DNA from: Melanocharis versteri
Taxonomy: Eukaryota > Chordata > Aves > Passeriformes > Melanocharitidae
Reading direction: 5' to 3'
Length of the DNA stretch: 64,000 nt
NCBI GenBank assembly: GCA_013397845.1
Contig: VZTG01009274.1
Location: 124,001-188,000 of the forward strand
Shown: piece after piece, positions 1-11,455 of the stretch
Position numbering within the stretch: the first letter of the stretch is position 1
Layout: every line of letters begins with the position of its first letter
Made by a program: the position numbers and the translations under genes
Notes under the pieces: model-generated
The model's database searches: none
Told to the model about the DNA's origin: nothing
The model's input: only the letters and a program-made list of their open reading frames with translations

Positions 1-1083
1 ATTAAAACTGTATCTATACTAACTTGACAGCTAATTAAAAAAGGTTTGTCTCAAGTTTGATGTGGACATTGGTTAAATAGCCTCTTCAAGCATCCTCATT
101 CATACTTCTACTGTATCATGCAATAGCAAAGTTTAATAGTTCAGAAACTTTTCCTGTATGGAACACAGGGATTTTATCAAAACTAGAACATTAGGAACAC
201 AAACCAGCATTGAAACTGCTATTTCTCAATTTTGACATGAGTACTAGAATTTGCCAAGTGAAATTGTAGTGATCACAGCAAAATTACTGCCCTTATTTAA
301 GCTATGCTAATATCAAGTTTCATCTTTTGTCTTTTAAATCTCTACAGTAATATTCCTACATCCACTGAGAACAATCAGAGATCTGGATGAGGGATCAAAC
401 TTTTTACAAGAAGATTTTCATGTACTGTTTCCCACAACCCCACAGTTTAGAGAAACCAACTCAGTCTTATCTTCTGTTTTGCTCGTCATTTTTTTCATTC
501 CCGTCTTTTCAGGTGAAATGGAATAAAAACTGCTAGGTGAGTTTCTGAATACACATGGGCACTGAAGCAATGAAATTCACAGAATGCATGATTCCTTTAA
601 TGGAGATGTCATTAAATGCATGTATAGATTATCTCAGAACTAACAAAGTCTCATTTTCATATCCAAAACATACTGAGTTAATCAACCCCACTTTATTGAC
701 TCTGCTCATAAATCTCAAATTTTAACCGCTCTAGTTATCAACTAACCCTAAATGTCCTGAATCTTTTCAGGCAGAAAACCAATGAATAGATTTTAGCACA
801 GATAGGTTCTAGATACAGCAAGACCCTCAGCAGAAAAACTACTACCCTGTCTTTTAAAAGGCTGCAAATTCAGAAATTGTACCAGTCCTCACTGAGTGCA
901 AATCTTGGCCTTAAAAAAGGTAGAGAAATCTTCACTCTGTAGCGCACTCTGGTGTTTAGGGTCCTGCCCACAGAAAGCCAGTGGCATCGGTTTGCTCTTC
1001 TGGAATCAGAACAAGCGTTTGGATATGATTTTCCATCATCTTGAGTGCTCTAGGCAGCAAGATACAGAACTCAGAATCCCTCT
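1..1083. other. Unique AT-rich DNA, no gene seen
   Basis: I see no coding frame of useful length, no repeat family I recognise and no RNA gene in this stretch. It is ordinary AT-rich vertebrate intergenic or intronic sequence. Confidence 0.6.
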
Positions 1084-1192
1084 TTTGTTGGTTTGTTGTT
1101 GTTGTTGTTTGTTTGGCTGTTGTGGTTGTTGTTGTTGCTGTTGTTTGGTTTAGTTTGGATTTTCGGTTTTTTGGGGTTTTTTTTTGTTTTAC
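1084..1192. repeat. Degenerate (TTG)n / T-rich simple repeat
   Basis: The stretch is built from TTG triplets interrupted by TTTG, GGC and GGT variants. It passes into T- and G-rich low-complexity DNA with runs of T up to nine. The interruptions indicate an old, decayed microsatellite. Short cysteine-rich (+) and threonine-rich (-) open frames across it are by-products of the triplet repeat and are not genes. Confidence 0.85.
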
Positions 1193-1654
1193 TCCAGGCT
1201 TTTGAATACTGAAATGTGGAACTGCTCTACCAGACAAAAGACCAGGTCAGAATAGTTAGTACTCTGGTTGTGATGACACGTGATTCATGGCCTCTCACTT
1301 TTGCATCCGACCTTTTGGAAAAGACTGTGCTTATGCAGGAAGATTCTGCTCTTGGCCCTTCTTTCTTTCTCTGTGCATGCCTCCATGAAGCTGCTGATAA
1401 CGTTTCTTAAATTTGTATAGAGCGTTTTGTTTTCTGTTTAAAAATCAGGAACTAGCCCTGGCAGAAAAAATAGATGCTTGAATGGTCATCTTTCTGCTTT
1501 ATTCTGTACCACTAACCTCCTGCCATGTGTTTTCACTGAGCGAGAAAAATCTGTTTGACAGCATATCTAGAAAATTATGCAGAAAGCTACCAAAAGTGGT
1601 TAGACAGTAAAGAAAAATGCAATAAGCTTGGCTCTGCACTCACGGTTTGGACTG

Positions 1655-2402
1655 GTAAGATTGGGATGGATTGGGAGAGGAAATCATTGAGAGCAGCCTG
1701 GGGGTGCTGGTGGATGAAAAGCTGGACATGAGCTAGCAGCATGAGCTTGTTAACCCAGAAAGTGAGCTGCATCCTGGGCTATGTCAGAAGAGGAGTGGCC
1801 AGCAGATTGAGGAAGGTGATTCTGCCCTTCTACTCCGCCCTCATGAGACCCCACCTGGAGTTCTGTGTCCAGGCCTCAAATCCTCAGCACAAGAAAGATG
1901 TGGACCTTTTAGAACAGTTCCAGACATGGGCCACAAGGATGATTGGGGGGCTTGAGCACCTCTGCTATGAAGACAGGCTGAGAGAGTTGGGATTGTTCAG
2001 TCTGGAGACGAGAAGGGTCAAGGGACACCTCATTGTGGCCTTCCAGTAGCTAAAGAGTGTTTATTAAAAATAGGGAGGGTGACATTTTACGAGAGCATGT
2101 GGTGATAGGGTAAGGGGAAAGGGTTTTAAACTATAAGAGGATAAATTTAGATTCTATGCTAGGAAGAAATTCTTTGCTGTGACAGTGGTGAGGCACTGGA
2201 ACCAGTCGCCCGATGTTTTAGATGCCCTGTCCCTGGCAGTGCTCAGGGCAAGGTNCATGTTTTAGATGCCCCATCCCTGGCAGTGCTCAGGGCAAGGTTG
2301 CATGGGGCTTTGGGCAACCTGGTCTAGTAGAAGGTGTTGGGGAAGATTAGAAAGAGATGATCTTTAGGGACCCTTCCAATCTGAGCCAATCTGTGATTGG
2401 CT
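1655..2402 (+). mobile_element. CR1 LINE fragment, 5'-truncated (ORF2 end plus 3' UTR)
   Basis: This is the 3' part of a CR1 non-LTR retrotransposon in sense orientation. From about 1682 the translation follows the C-terminal part of the CR1 reverse transcriptase ORF: a GVLVDEKLDM-like block, then VASRLRKVILPFYSALMRPH-like residues (near 1800), then a TWATRMIGGLEHL-like block (near 1930) and an LRELGLFSLETRR-like block (near 1990). The frame closes at 2047-2049. The following non-coding part carries the CR1 3' UTR pattern, with a GAAGAAATTCTTTGCTG-like block near 2163, GGCACTGGAACC, CATCCCTGG and GGGCTTTGGGCAACCTGGTCTAG. It ends with a decayed copy of the terminal CR1 tail near 2390. A stop within the leader segment near 1732 and loss of about 16 bases between the 'gagagcagcc' and 'tgggggtgctgg' blocks show it is dead. 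The last bases form an 8-bp perfect inverted repeat (2384-2391 / 2395-2402). The call rests on the remembered avian CR1 pattern. Confidence 0.93.
2213..2298 (+). repeat. 42-bp tandem duplication flanking a single N inside the CR1
   Basis: Positions 2213-2254 and 2257-2298 are the same 42-base CR1 3' UTR segment, differing at only two adjacent bases (tg in copy 1, ca in copy 2). An undetermined base sits between them at 2255. CR1 normally has one copy of this segment, so either a local duplication or an unmerged assembly join is present. Copy 2 looks closer to the usual CR1 text. Confidence 0.9.
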
Positions 2403-5400
2403 TGTTTCAAACCATCAAGATATTCATCTTGAAAGCAGCTTTTGAAGGGGCTTACTAATGCTGTCCTGAGGAGTTGAATAGGTGTCTTTCTTTCTTTGGT
2501 TTCTTTTCTTTAGTTTGGTTTGGTCTGGCTTTTTAAATTAAATTAGCCATTTTGTGGCAGTTGGTCCTGCTTGTATTTGCTCCATACCATATTGTGTGTA
2601 TTAAATAATCGAGTTACTAATTACAGTCAGTGATTGTCTTTTAAGTCTGCCACAAAACCTATTGCAGAACTTCAGACACAGCAGAGGTTGTGTCTGTTCA
2701 TATTGCAATTTAATCACAGGCTTTGTAGACCTGCAGAGTTTGTTTTGGTGAGCAGGCTCAGTAGTTGCCAGTGTTGAGGTTGAGTTATGCTGAAAATGTT
2801 CTTCTGGTTATCGCACATGGGTAGGTCAGAAGTCTGGTTACCAGGATGGATCTTTGTCTATGTTCAATGCCCTGATCTCCCTGCTGAACCAGTTTTAAGT
2901 GCAGACCTTTATTTTGTTACAAAATGTGATTGCCAACACACAGAAATAAATGATATTTCATTGGGTTATTCAGTAATGCTCAATTTCTTTATATAGTGAA
3001 GTCAGCTTCTTGTGAACATATGGTTGCTGCAAGCCTGGTCTTGTAGTCCCAGTAGCTGCAGAATAGATTTTCCTTCTTTCCACCCACTCTCTAACAAAGA
3101 ATTACCAAAGAAATATCCCACCATGTTTTCTGTTTAAAATTCATTGCCAAGACCAGGTACTCCAAAAAGAGGAAATCAGTGGAGTTATCTTAATTTGTCC
3201 TCCTACATAAATAGACAGTGCTTCCATAAACAGGAAGATCTAAGCATCATTAGGAAGCACATTTGGCTAAAGTGCATTTTCTGGAAATATTTACACTCTG
3301 CTCCTTGTTTTTTGATAGTCAGCCTACATAGTTGGGAGAAAAGTGGTCCTGGGGCCTTTGCTTCATTACAGGGTGCAGGCTGATCTGTTCCAACCCCAGA
3401 TTTGTTCCTTAGAACTATGTTAATATTTCTGGGGGAGAAGTAATCTCCAGTTGTATGATGGCTGATTCCCTTACTTCTTATATACCCCTAAGACATCCAT
3501 TCAGTTTCAAGGGGATTCCACACTATGCAGCAATTTAGATGACTTTTATGGATTACTTATTGTATTTAGCATTGTGTATATGGGAAGCCTGTCACAGATC
3601 TGTCAGAAAGGGGATGTTAATGGAGCTAATTGCTTTGATGTAACTGTATTACATACTGGATATAAATGAGCTAATAAAATTACCTTTTTATAACAATTAG
3701 ACACCTCAAATGTAATTTGCTACTTTTAGAGTAATATCCCTCGATTTAGTAATGTGCTGGAAAGGGCTGTAGTCATTGTAGATCTATGAAAAGGTTGTTA
3801 TATCTGGTGGTGACACTGTATGTGTAGACTTCTAAAAGATATGTTTCATTTGATATTGAAGACATTTACATTTAAAATCAGTTTTACTCAAAATCTGAAC
3901 TATATTCGGGTAGAAAAGGCATTCAGCTGTTACATTTTAAACTTCTTTCTACGCAATGTCCTCCAAAGTATCTGCCAGTGGACTGCTCTACTGTTTGCAA
4001 GATTCAGTGTCTGCTGGACTCCTTATTTTTCCTATATAATGCTGGAACCAAGCTCATTTCTACTTGAGACTTAAATCTGTATCCATCATGGCAGTACAAC
4101 CGCTTCAAACATCGCATGTATGGCAGTGACTTAGATATTTGTAAACTTTTTATATAGTTTTGTAAGTAGTGAACAGTACTTATTGGTTTATTCTGAGTTT
4201 TGTTTTTCCTTTTCTATCCTATACTCTGCCTTCTTTGCTACACTTTCTAAGTGTTTTCTTACATCTCTCCTGATTTAGTCTGTGGTTTAGCATCATGAAG
4301 ACTTTCGTGCATGATAAGATGCATTCATAAACTAAAACCAAATGAGGCCTTGAACAAAATGTCAGGGTCTTGCAAAATACCTGCCCTGGCCATCAAGGAA
4401 AACATCCTTTTGACTGCAAAGCCCAAACCTCAGATCTTACTTTTTACCTCCCCATTCCTCTCATTTTCCCTCTTTCCTCTTCACTTCTTAGTACCTTTTA
4501 TCAGGGAAACAGCCTTTCTTTTTCCAAAAACCTGAAGACTCCAGTCTTGCTCTCCTTAGCCCTGTTTTTGTCCATTACTCTGAAACATGCTGACAGGGAG
4601 AGCATCCATCTTCCAGACTCAGGAGCCAGGACACGAAGGAGACCAAAAAGCAGTTGTGAAGTTTGCTTGCTCCTTACAACAAAGCCTGGACTGGGAAGTG
4701 TCCACTCAAAGGAAAGGAGTAATTAACAGTAAACCTTGTGCTCTCACAGCAGTTATTTAGGACATGTTACTATGGAGCATTTGCAGCTACTAATCGGGTC
4801 TTGGCCTTGATCTGTCCCTATATAAAACTGTCATTATTTGCATTCACAAGAGCTTAAACATCTCCAAACAAAATGAGTAAAATAACATCTCATCCCTTCT
4901 TTACTATTTTAGTTTTAAGAGGCTAATAGTTACTGTATGTTTGTTGGAGTCTGCTGGTCATGACGATGCTGGTCTCAGAACAAAGTTTTCTTGGCCTAGT
5001 AGAGAGGATTTTGGAGATCTTTTTTCTTTTGTCAAGCCCCTGCCCTTTGAATTATTTAATGGAGGCTGACACACAGGCAGGAGGTATTGGTTAAACCTTT
5101 GTCGTCTCTTTCAGTTCCCAGCTAATTTAGAACCTGAATGCTAGCCCCAACTCCATTAACACTGGAGTCATCAAAGGTGTGTGATTTTGGACCACCTTAA
5201 TTCACATTAGTTCTGTTATCTAGTATCCTTGAAGCACATGACCATAAACCTCAGAGAGATAATGTAATAATGTTTGCATAATTTAAGTCTTATTAGAATT
5301 GATTATGTATTTGGACAATCAGTACTGTTCCACCAGTCCCAAGAGAGAACTATAATTCAGCAGTTCCTCTGAATGCCCTATGAACAAAAGACATGCTCAC

Positions 5401-8400
5401 ATGCATTCTACATGCCAGCACTGAAGGAATCAAAATTTGCTGCAGCTTCACTGCATTTTTGTGCTTTTTTTGGACTCTGAGATGAACAGCCTGAAAACCG
5501 GATTTTTTTGTTATTTTCTGAGTTTTCTCAGGATATAGTTTGGATCAATCACCTCTTTGTTTTTTCAATGTGATTTGATTTCAAACCCCTACTTTTCCAT
5601 TATATTGCTGAGCTAGCTTTTTGCTTTCACTAGGAAGGATTGGAATAACCTCATGTTTTCTCTCTGAACGTGACAGTTGACATCCTGAAATTATATATTT
5701 ATACATGTTAAACCACAATTAAAACACACTATGTTGCACTTTAAAAGCTGATCTCATCATCTTCAGTTTAGTTCATTTTTCTCTTCCTTCACCCATGCCC
5801 CCATTCCAATGGTGGATTGAAACCAGGCTTTCTGGCTGCAGCCTTTGAAATCTGAATTTCATCAGTGATAGAGCGCTGGAATGTCTGATTTGAAGCAGAA
5901 AAGATTTATTGCAATCAATGTTAGTGTGCACAAAGTCACGCCATCCTGTTTTAAAAGTTACTGACTGCCTCTCTCTTCCCTCCAACCACTCCACCTGACT
6001 CACACCTTACTGTAGAACAGCGTACTAACAATCTCATCTCAGACAAGGGTGGGGTTTTCTAATGATTCATTCAAATATGTATTAATTATGATCAAAGCAT
6101 ATTTCTCAAATTGAAATTAATCACATTTTTTGTGTTGGCCCATGAACAATAAACAATTTCTTGTAGGGGGCCCTATTACAGATCAGTGAAAGTTCAGAAC
6201 TTAATTCATCTTTAGTGCATTTTTGGGGGGTAGTAACTGATTTCATACAGACTTTCTGGCTCTATGTGAGCTTTCCTTTTGGCACAAGTTTACTTAAAAA
6301 TAAAAAATGTAGAACAGACAGTAGCTGCATTTCATAAACCATTCTATTTTTTCAAGTTGATTTTTAATACTATATCTAAATTGACAGAAAGAAAAAGCTT
6401 GGCGAGTGTGTTAGATCAATTATCTGTGATGCTTTTAATTTATAAGAGAGATTGTGATTTGCTACTAAGCACGAGATCATATTAGCAATTAGCAACTAAA
6501 AACCACATTTTTCTATAAATTGTACATGGAGTAAATAAAAAAAGTGTACAATCAGTCAGTAAGAAAGCTTGTGCGAGTTTTTCTTTCTGTAACATTATAT
6601 ATATACAGGTAAAATTTAGACAATTGGGAGCAGATTTTTTAGGCAGATATCTGTTCAAAGGGCTTTTAAACATAGAGTTTTTCTCACATACCGTGAGTCT
6701 ATCTGGTTTTGCTGTTACAAGGCTTCTTATGACATTCTCATGGTGTAAAGATGAAATTAGGTTCCTTTCCTGAAATATGGGAAAGATTCCACAAAATGTC
6801 TGTTGCTCAAAATTGATACAGGAAGTAAATCAATTTACTGAGAAATAGATCTCTTCAGAAAGTGCCAAAAAAGCTATAAATTATTTGAGGGATATGACCT
6901 TGCTGTCCTCTTATTGTCTCAGAGGATGACGAAAGGAGAGAGACTTAATTACATGTGTGTCCCTCACGTACATATTTATCATCAGCACTGATATAATCTT
7001 AAATTTTCTTTAAACACCTCCAAGATGAGTTTCTAGTGCTGGCCAAACATTCCAGACTGGTTCCAACAAAAGGGAAAACTTAAAAGTTTGAGAAAGAACA
7101 TGAATGACAGCTGTGAGGGAACCTGTTAGTTACTTCACAGGGTAAGGACATGACAGGACAGAGCAAAATATAGGGCACAGTGGAGCACAAAGTAGAACAG
7201 GTTTTTTTTTTTTAAATATCTTTTTGGACATCTCTTCAGAAATGTTTTTTTGGGTAGGAAAATCAGTAAGATGGGTCCAGCACAGCTCTTGGTGTGGCTG
7301 GATTTACTGTTTAGTGAGGCTGTTAGTACAGTGAAGTCCTCCGAATTCCAGATGTTTTCAGGATATGCTCACAAGCCAAATAGAAGTGTGATTGTAGGCC
7401 ATGTGGGTAGCCCAGGATCTCAGGGTTATTATAATTAGGCTTTGCCAACACTTTTCACAAAGTATCCTGAAAGCTCGATTGATGGCAGAACCTGAATTCA
7501 GGTTTCTACTAGTAGTGTGAGTCCACCTTTACAAGAAATTAGACTATGAACAGGCCTTTGCCAGTGAATTTTCATGCCCGTTTTCTTTATCTTATTAGAA
7601 ACCCTGTTTTTTGGAGGAGTCCTGAGAATCTCTTTCCTTGTGCTGAAGTGGGAGTCCTGCCACTTAGTGTCCCAGAGACCCTGTAAAATGAAAGGGTAAA
7701 GCCCCAGATTTGTACTGGGAGACTTAGGAACTAGAGGAGTACATAGACTTGACAGTTCTCTCCAGAACATTGAGCCATGAAGGTTAGGAGCAGAATCCTT
7801 CATGGACTATTTGGTACTTTCAATACATGCAGAGCTGAAACCAAGCTAAGCTTGAGAGCTAAGAGCCTAATCAGCTCCTACCAGTTCGCAAATTTTTTGT
7901 TTAATTTACATGTAATACAGTTTTCCTGCTGCTGACACTGGAGGAAGTTTGCACATGCCGACACCCTTAAGTTATTGATACTGTGTTTGACTCTAGGATT
8001 TATGAGTAAATTTTCAGACCTTTTCTGAATGGTTTGCACTTCAGCATATTTGCGATCTGCCATGGCAAGATCTACAGAATTAAAGGGTGGAACAGTTTTG
8101 GGAAGATTTTAAATTGTATTCAGAAATCAAGTTAGGAGATCATTAGATGACCGCTGTTGTGGAATAAAATTGTGTCCCTTTTGTGAAGACACTACTGTAA
8201 TTGTTTTGTTAGTTTTGGCTTAATGATTGTAGTGAAATGCTCAAGAGTGGACCACTGGTTACCAAGTTTCAGTTATTTTATTGGAATTTTAGCTGTGTTT
8301 TGACAGAATGGGGGTGCACTTGCTGTAAGAGCTAATGCCACTACTAGTACACAACATGAAATTATTTCTGTTTATTTTCCTTTCAGTTGATTTGAATGAT

Positions 8401-11400
8401 ATAATCTGTGCTGTTGCCTTTTGGTCTATGTTTACTAACCTCAGTGCAGTGCCTTCTGCTGCTTTAAATCACAGCGACTTTAGTAGTACATGCAATTCAA
8501 AACCATGTATGTATCTTAGTTGTTTTACCTGTTGTAGCTGTAAATTATACCTGCTTAGGTCACAGAAGAAAGTCTGTTTAATCTGTTTCAGGTAGTTAAT
8601 CTCAAAACACCACCTCTAGGATCCTCTTTTTAGTTTTTCAATCTCCTCTCCTTCCACTTTTTGTTGATAAGTCTATCGACTCCCGTGGTGGACAAAACTT
8701 CCTCCCTGCACCACTTATCCTCTGCTGGCTTGTCCTGTGTCTGACCTTTGTCTTGGCTAAGCCAGCCTTGCTGCCAGCCTCAGTGGCCATCATCTGTTGT
8801 CTTTTACATGCTTTTATGCATTCACAGGAAAACTCCAGCCAGACATCCGTCTATTCTGTTTAAATCCCTGCTGCTCTGCTGCAGTGCTCCTTACTAAGCA
8901 AAAAATCAGTCAGAAATTGACTGTTCTTCTAAACTCATCAGCTAAACAAGCTTTCAATTCATATTTATGGTCCATCTCAGTTTATTCTGGCTAAGGAGCT
9001 GCCTTACCTTATTTCACTAGCTGAAGTAGCCCATTATACCCGTTACTTATTGCTATTTATTTGGACAGCAGAAGGGAAGCTGACTGGCTGGTGCTTGCAT
9101 AGCCTGACCCATTGGAAGGTACTGGTGAGTGGCTGGGACACAAGGAAGGCCTAGAGGTCTCTCCAGGGGAAAAGTCTGGGACTATGTGCAGAGCTTGCTA
9201 CAATAAGGAGCCTTAGCCTTGTTTGAAAGACTTACATGCTTCTCTAATAGAGAAATAGTACAAATAACAGCACCTTCATCTTAGCTCTCATACTCTTCTG
9301 AGGTTTGTGTTTGTAATATGTTAACACAGGCAGGCATTGATGAGTATTTTTTTCACATCTTTTGCTGTGGAAATTAATCTGCAAAGGTTAATAAATTGAG
9401 ATTATATATTTCTGAAGTACTATCTAGTCAAGTAACAGGAATTCTTAATTATTTACACAGGCACTAACTGACAAAATGAAAGACAAAGACTGTGACTGAG
9501 GTAGTTGTGCACGTGAGGTACAAAGCTGCTTGGATCATTCCATGGAGACAAAGACGTGCACAGCTCAGCTCACTTACCTCTGACACACAAGCCCAGGTGG
9601 ACTTATTCTCCCAGTATGTATGCCCCTTATTAATGCTATTAAAAATTATTGTTCCAAACAAGATGAAAATACGCCCTTAAGCTAGCAGTTTAACATTTAT
9701 TTCCAATCTTATTTTTGTTTTTTTGGAAACATAGAAGAGAAATATCCCTCATTTCCCAGGTGGAGTAAAGGGGGAACAATGTAAACTTTGTATTTTAGTG
9801 TGCAAAATGTAAACACAGATGAAATGTACTTCAGAACTCATTTTGCCAAAGCTTTTCTTGGATGATTTCCACCAACATAGTTATTGTAATTATTTTCCAA
9901 ATGTTACCCATGTGATTCTCATTTGCTGCATATTTAATTCCCTGCCTTAAATGAGGGCACTCAGGTATGACTAAAGATGGCAGACATCTAAAGATTTGTG
10001 GGTTCAACCTGCATAATGGCCCCACAGTGGTCACATAGTGCTCATGTGCTCTTATATGAACTACAACAAGAACTGGTTGAAATTCTATGTGTGGATTCAG
10101 TCTTGTGCCTTTTGAAGCTAAAAAGTAGATTTTATCCATGGCACGATACTTCAGGTATAAAATCAACATTTTAAATTAATTCTTTTTAATTTATTCCTGC
10201 TATTCGACATGTAAAAGCCCAATGGTCCCATCAAAAGTAGCAAAACTTAGTAGTAAAAGGTCAAAGCAGTTGCAGTAAAATTAGGGCTACTATTGGATTA
10301 TGTTATTCTCAAAATGTGCTTCTCTACTCCGTCTGCTCTAGACACCAGCCACAGATGAACATTGTGTCTCAAATACAGGTTAAGAGTCAAAATGTGTCAG
10401 CTTAGACGCTAGTTAATCAGTCATAGAGGTATAGCCAAGGAGTTAAGGCTCCTTTCACTTCTGTTTGTTCCATGGCTAAGTCACTTCAATGGATTTAATA
10501 CTCCCAGCAGTAAAATGCAGACTCTGCCCATTAAAATTTTCATCCTACGTGAATGTGGCCTTTCTCCTCCTTTTTCACTTCTCTTAATTTAGAAATGTCT
10601 GTTTGGATCACAGTGGTGTTGCCAGATTATCTGGGAGTTGGGGAAGCTGCAATGCTAGCATCAAGGTGACTTTCTTGCAATCCTTAAAGAACACTGAAAA
10701 ACCCTAGAAAAAGTCCAGCCCCAGGAAAAATGTTAAATGCAAACCAACTCTGTCAATTCTAGGCTAAATCTCAAGATAGAGGACTATTTCCTCCTGCAAT
10801 ATTTGAACATTCTGGCATACTATTGGAGATCATGTAATTCCCTGAATAATATTCTGCAAAGAATTTTTTGTTTAATGAACCTTGAATTTGTGTCAGAATA
10901 TCTTTTTAGTTTTATGTAATACAGCATAATGCTCCATTTACTGAAGCAGAGGGTAAAACACAGAAAAGCCAATGGATCACGACTGTCAAAAAGTGACTGC
11001 TTCCATAATTATCCCTACATCCCTTCCAGTGCAAGAGACAGAGGGCAGCCTTGCATTTCTTTTTTTTTTCTATCCTCCTTGGCTTTGCTTTATGTTTTGA
11101 TTCCAAATGTTATGAGACACAAGGTAAGTTATTCAAAACTATTTATTAGCTTGTTAAACTGAAATGCCTTTGCTCCTTGGCCAAGTTTTATAGGAACCCA
11201 CAAAACATTGTACCTCACAGGCAGAGCCCCACCTTCGCAGATGACATCAGTGCAACAGGACTAGATTTTTCAATATATCTTTAAAAATATATTTCTTACA
11301 AGTACACATTCTTACATGTATTTTCTTTCACTTGAATCAGCCAACTTATATGAAGTCATGATTTATGCCTCCCAAAGGATCTTAAGAATTTAGAATCTAT

Positions 11401-11401
11401 A
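2403..11401. other. Unique non-coding DNA with minor low-complexity tracts
   Basis: No gene or recognised transposable element is visible. Local items are a T/G-rich tract at about 2486-2534, a pyrimidine-rich patch around 4435-4500, and a 12-base T run at 7202-7213. The open frames here are 60 to 118 codons, lack any family motif, overlap one another on both strands, and look like chance. Confidence 0.55.
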
Positions 11402-11455
11402 AGCCTGATCCTAACGTCTTTATTCAGGCAAAATGCCTGGAATAAACCAGAGGAT
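11402..11455. repeat. Ancient palindromic interspersed repeat remnant, centre deleted
   Basis: The text reads AGCCTGATCCT, then a short spacer, then TTTATTCAGGCAAAA, followed directly by the inverse arm TGCCTGGAATAAACCAGAGGAT. As I remember it, this matches both ends of a short palindromic repeat found dispersed in amniote genomes, whose full form has a central CTCCCATTGACTTCAATGGG segment. That centre is missing here. I do not assign a database name. Confidence 0.5.

Noticed and set aside
956..1237. Threonine-rich and cysteine-rich open frames on opposite strands.
   Set aside because: Both are translations of the degenerate TTG simple repeat.
1741..2049. 102-codon open frame that looks protein-coding.
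   Set aside because: It is the decayed end of the CR1 reverse transcriptase ORF, not a host gene; it is listed under the mobile element.
9496..9510. TGAGGTAGTTGT resembles a let-7 seed.
   Set aside because: The rest of the mature sequence does not match and no let-7 type stem-loop follows.
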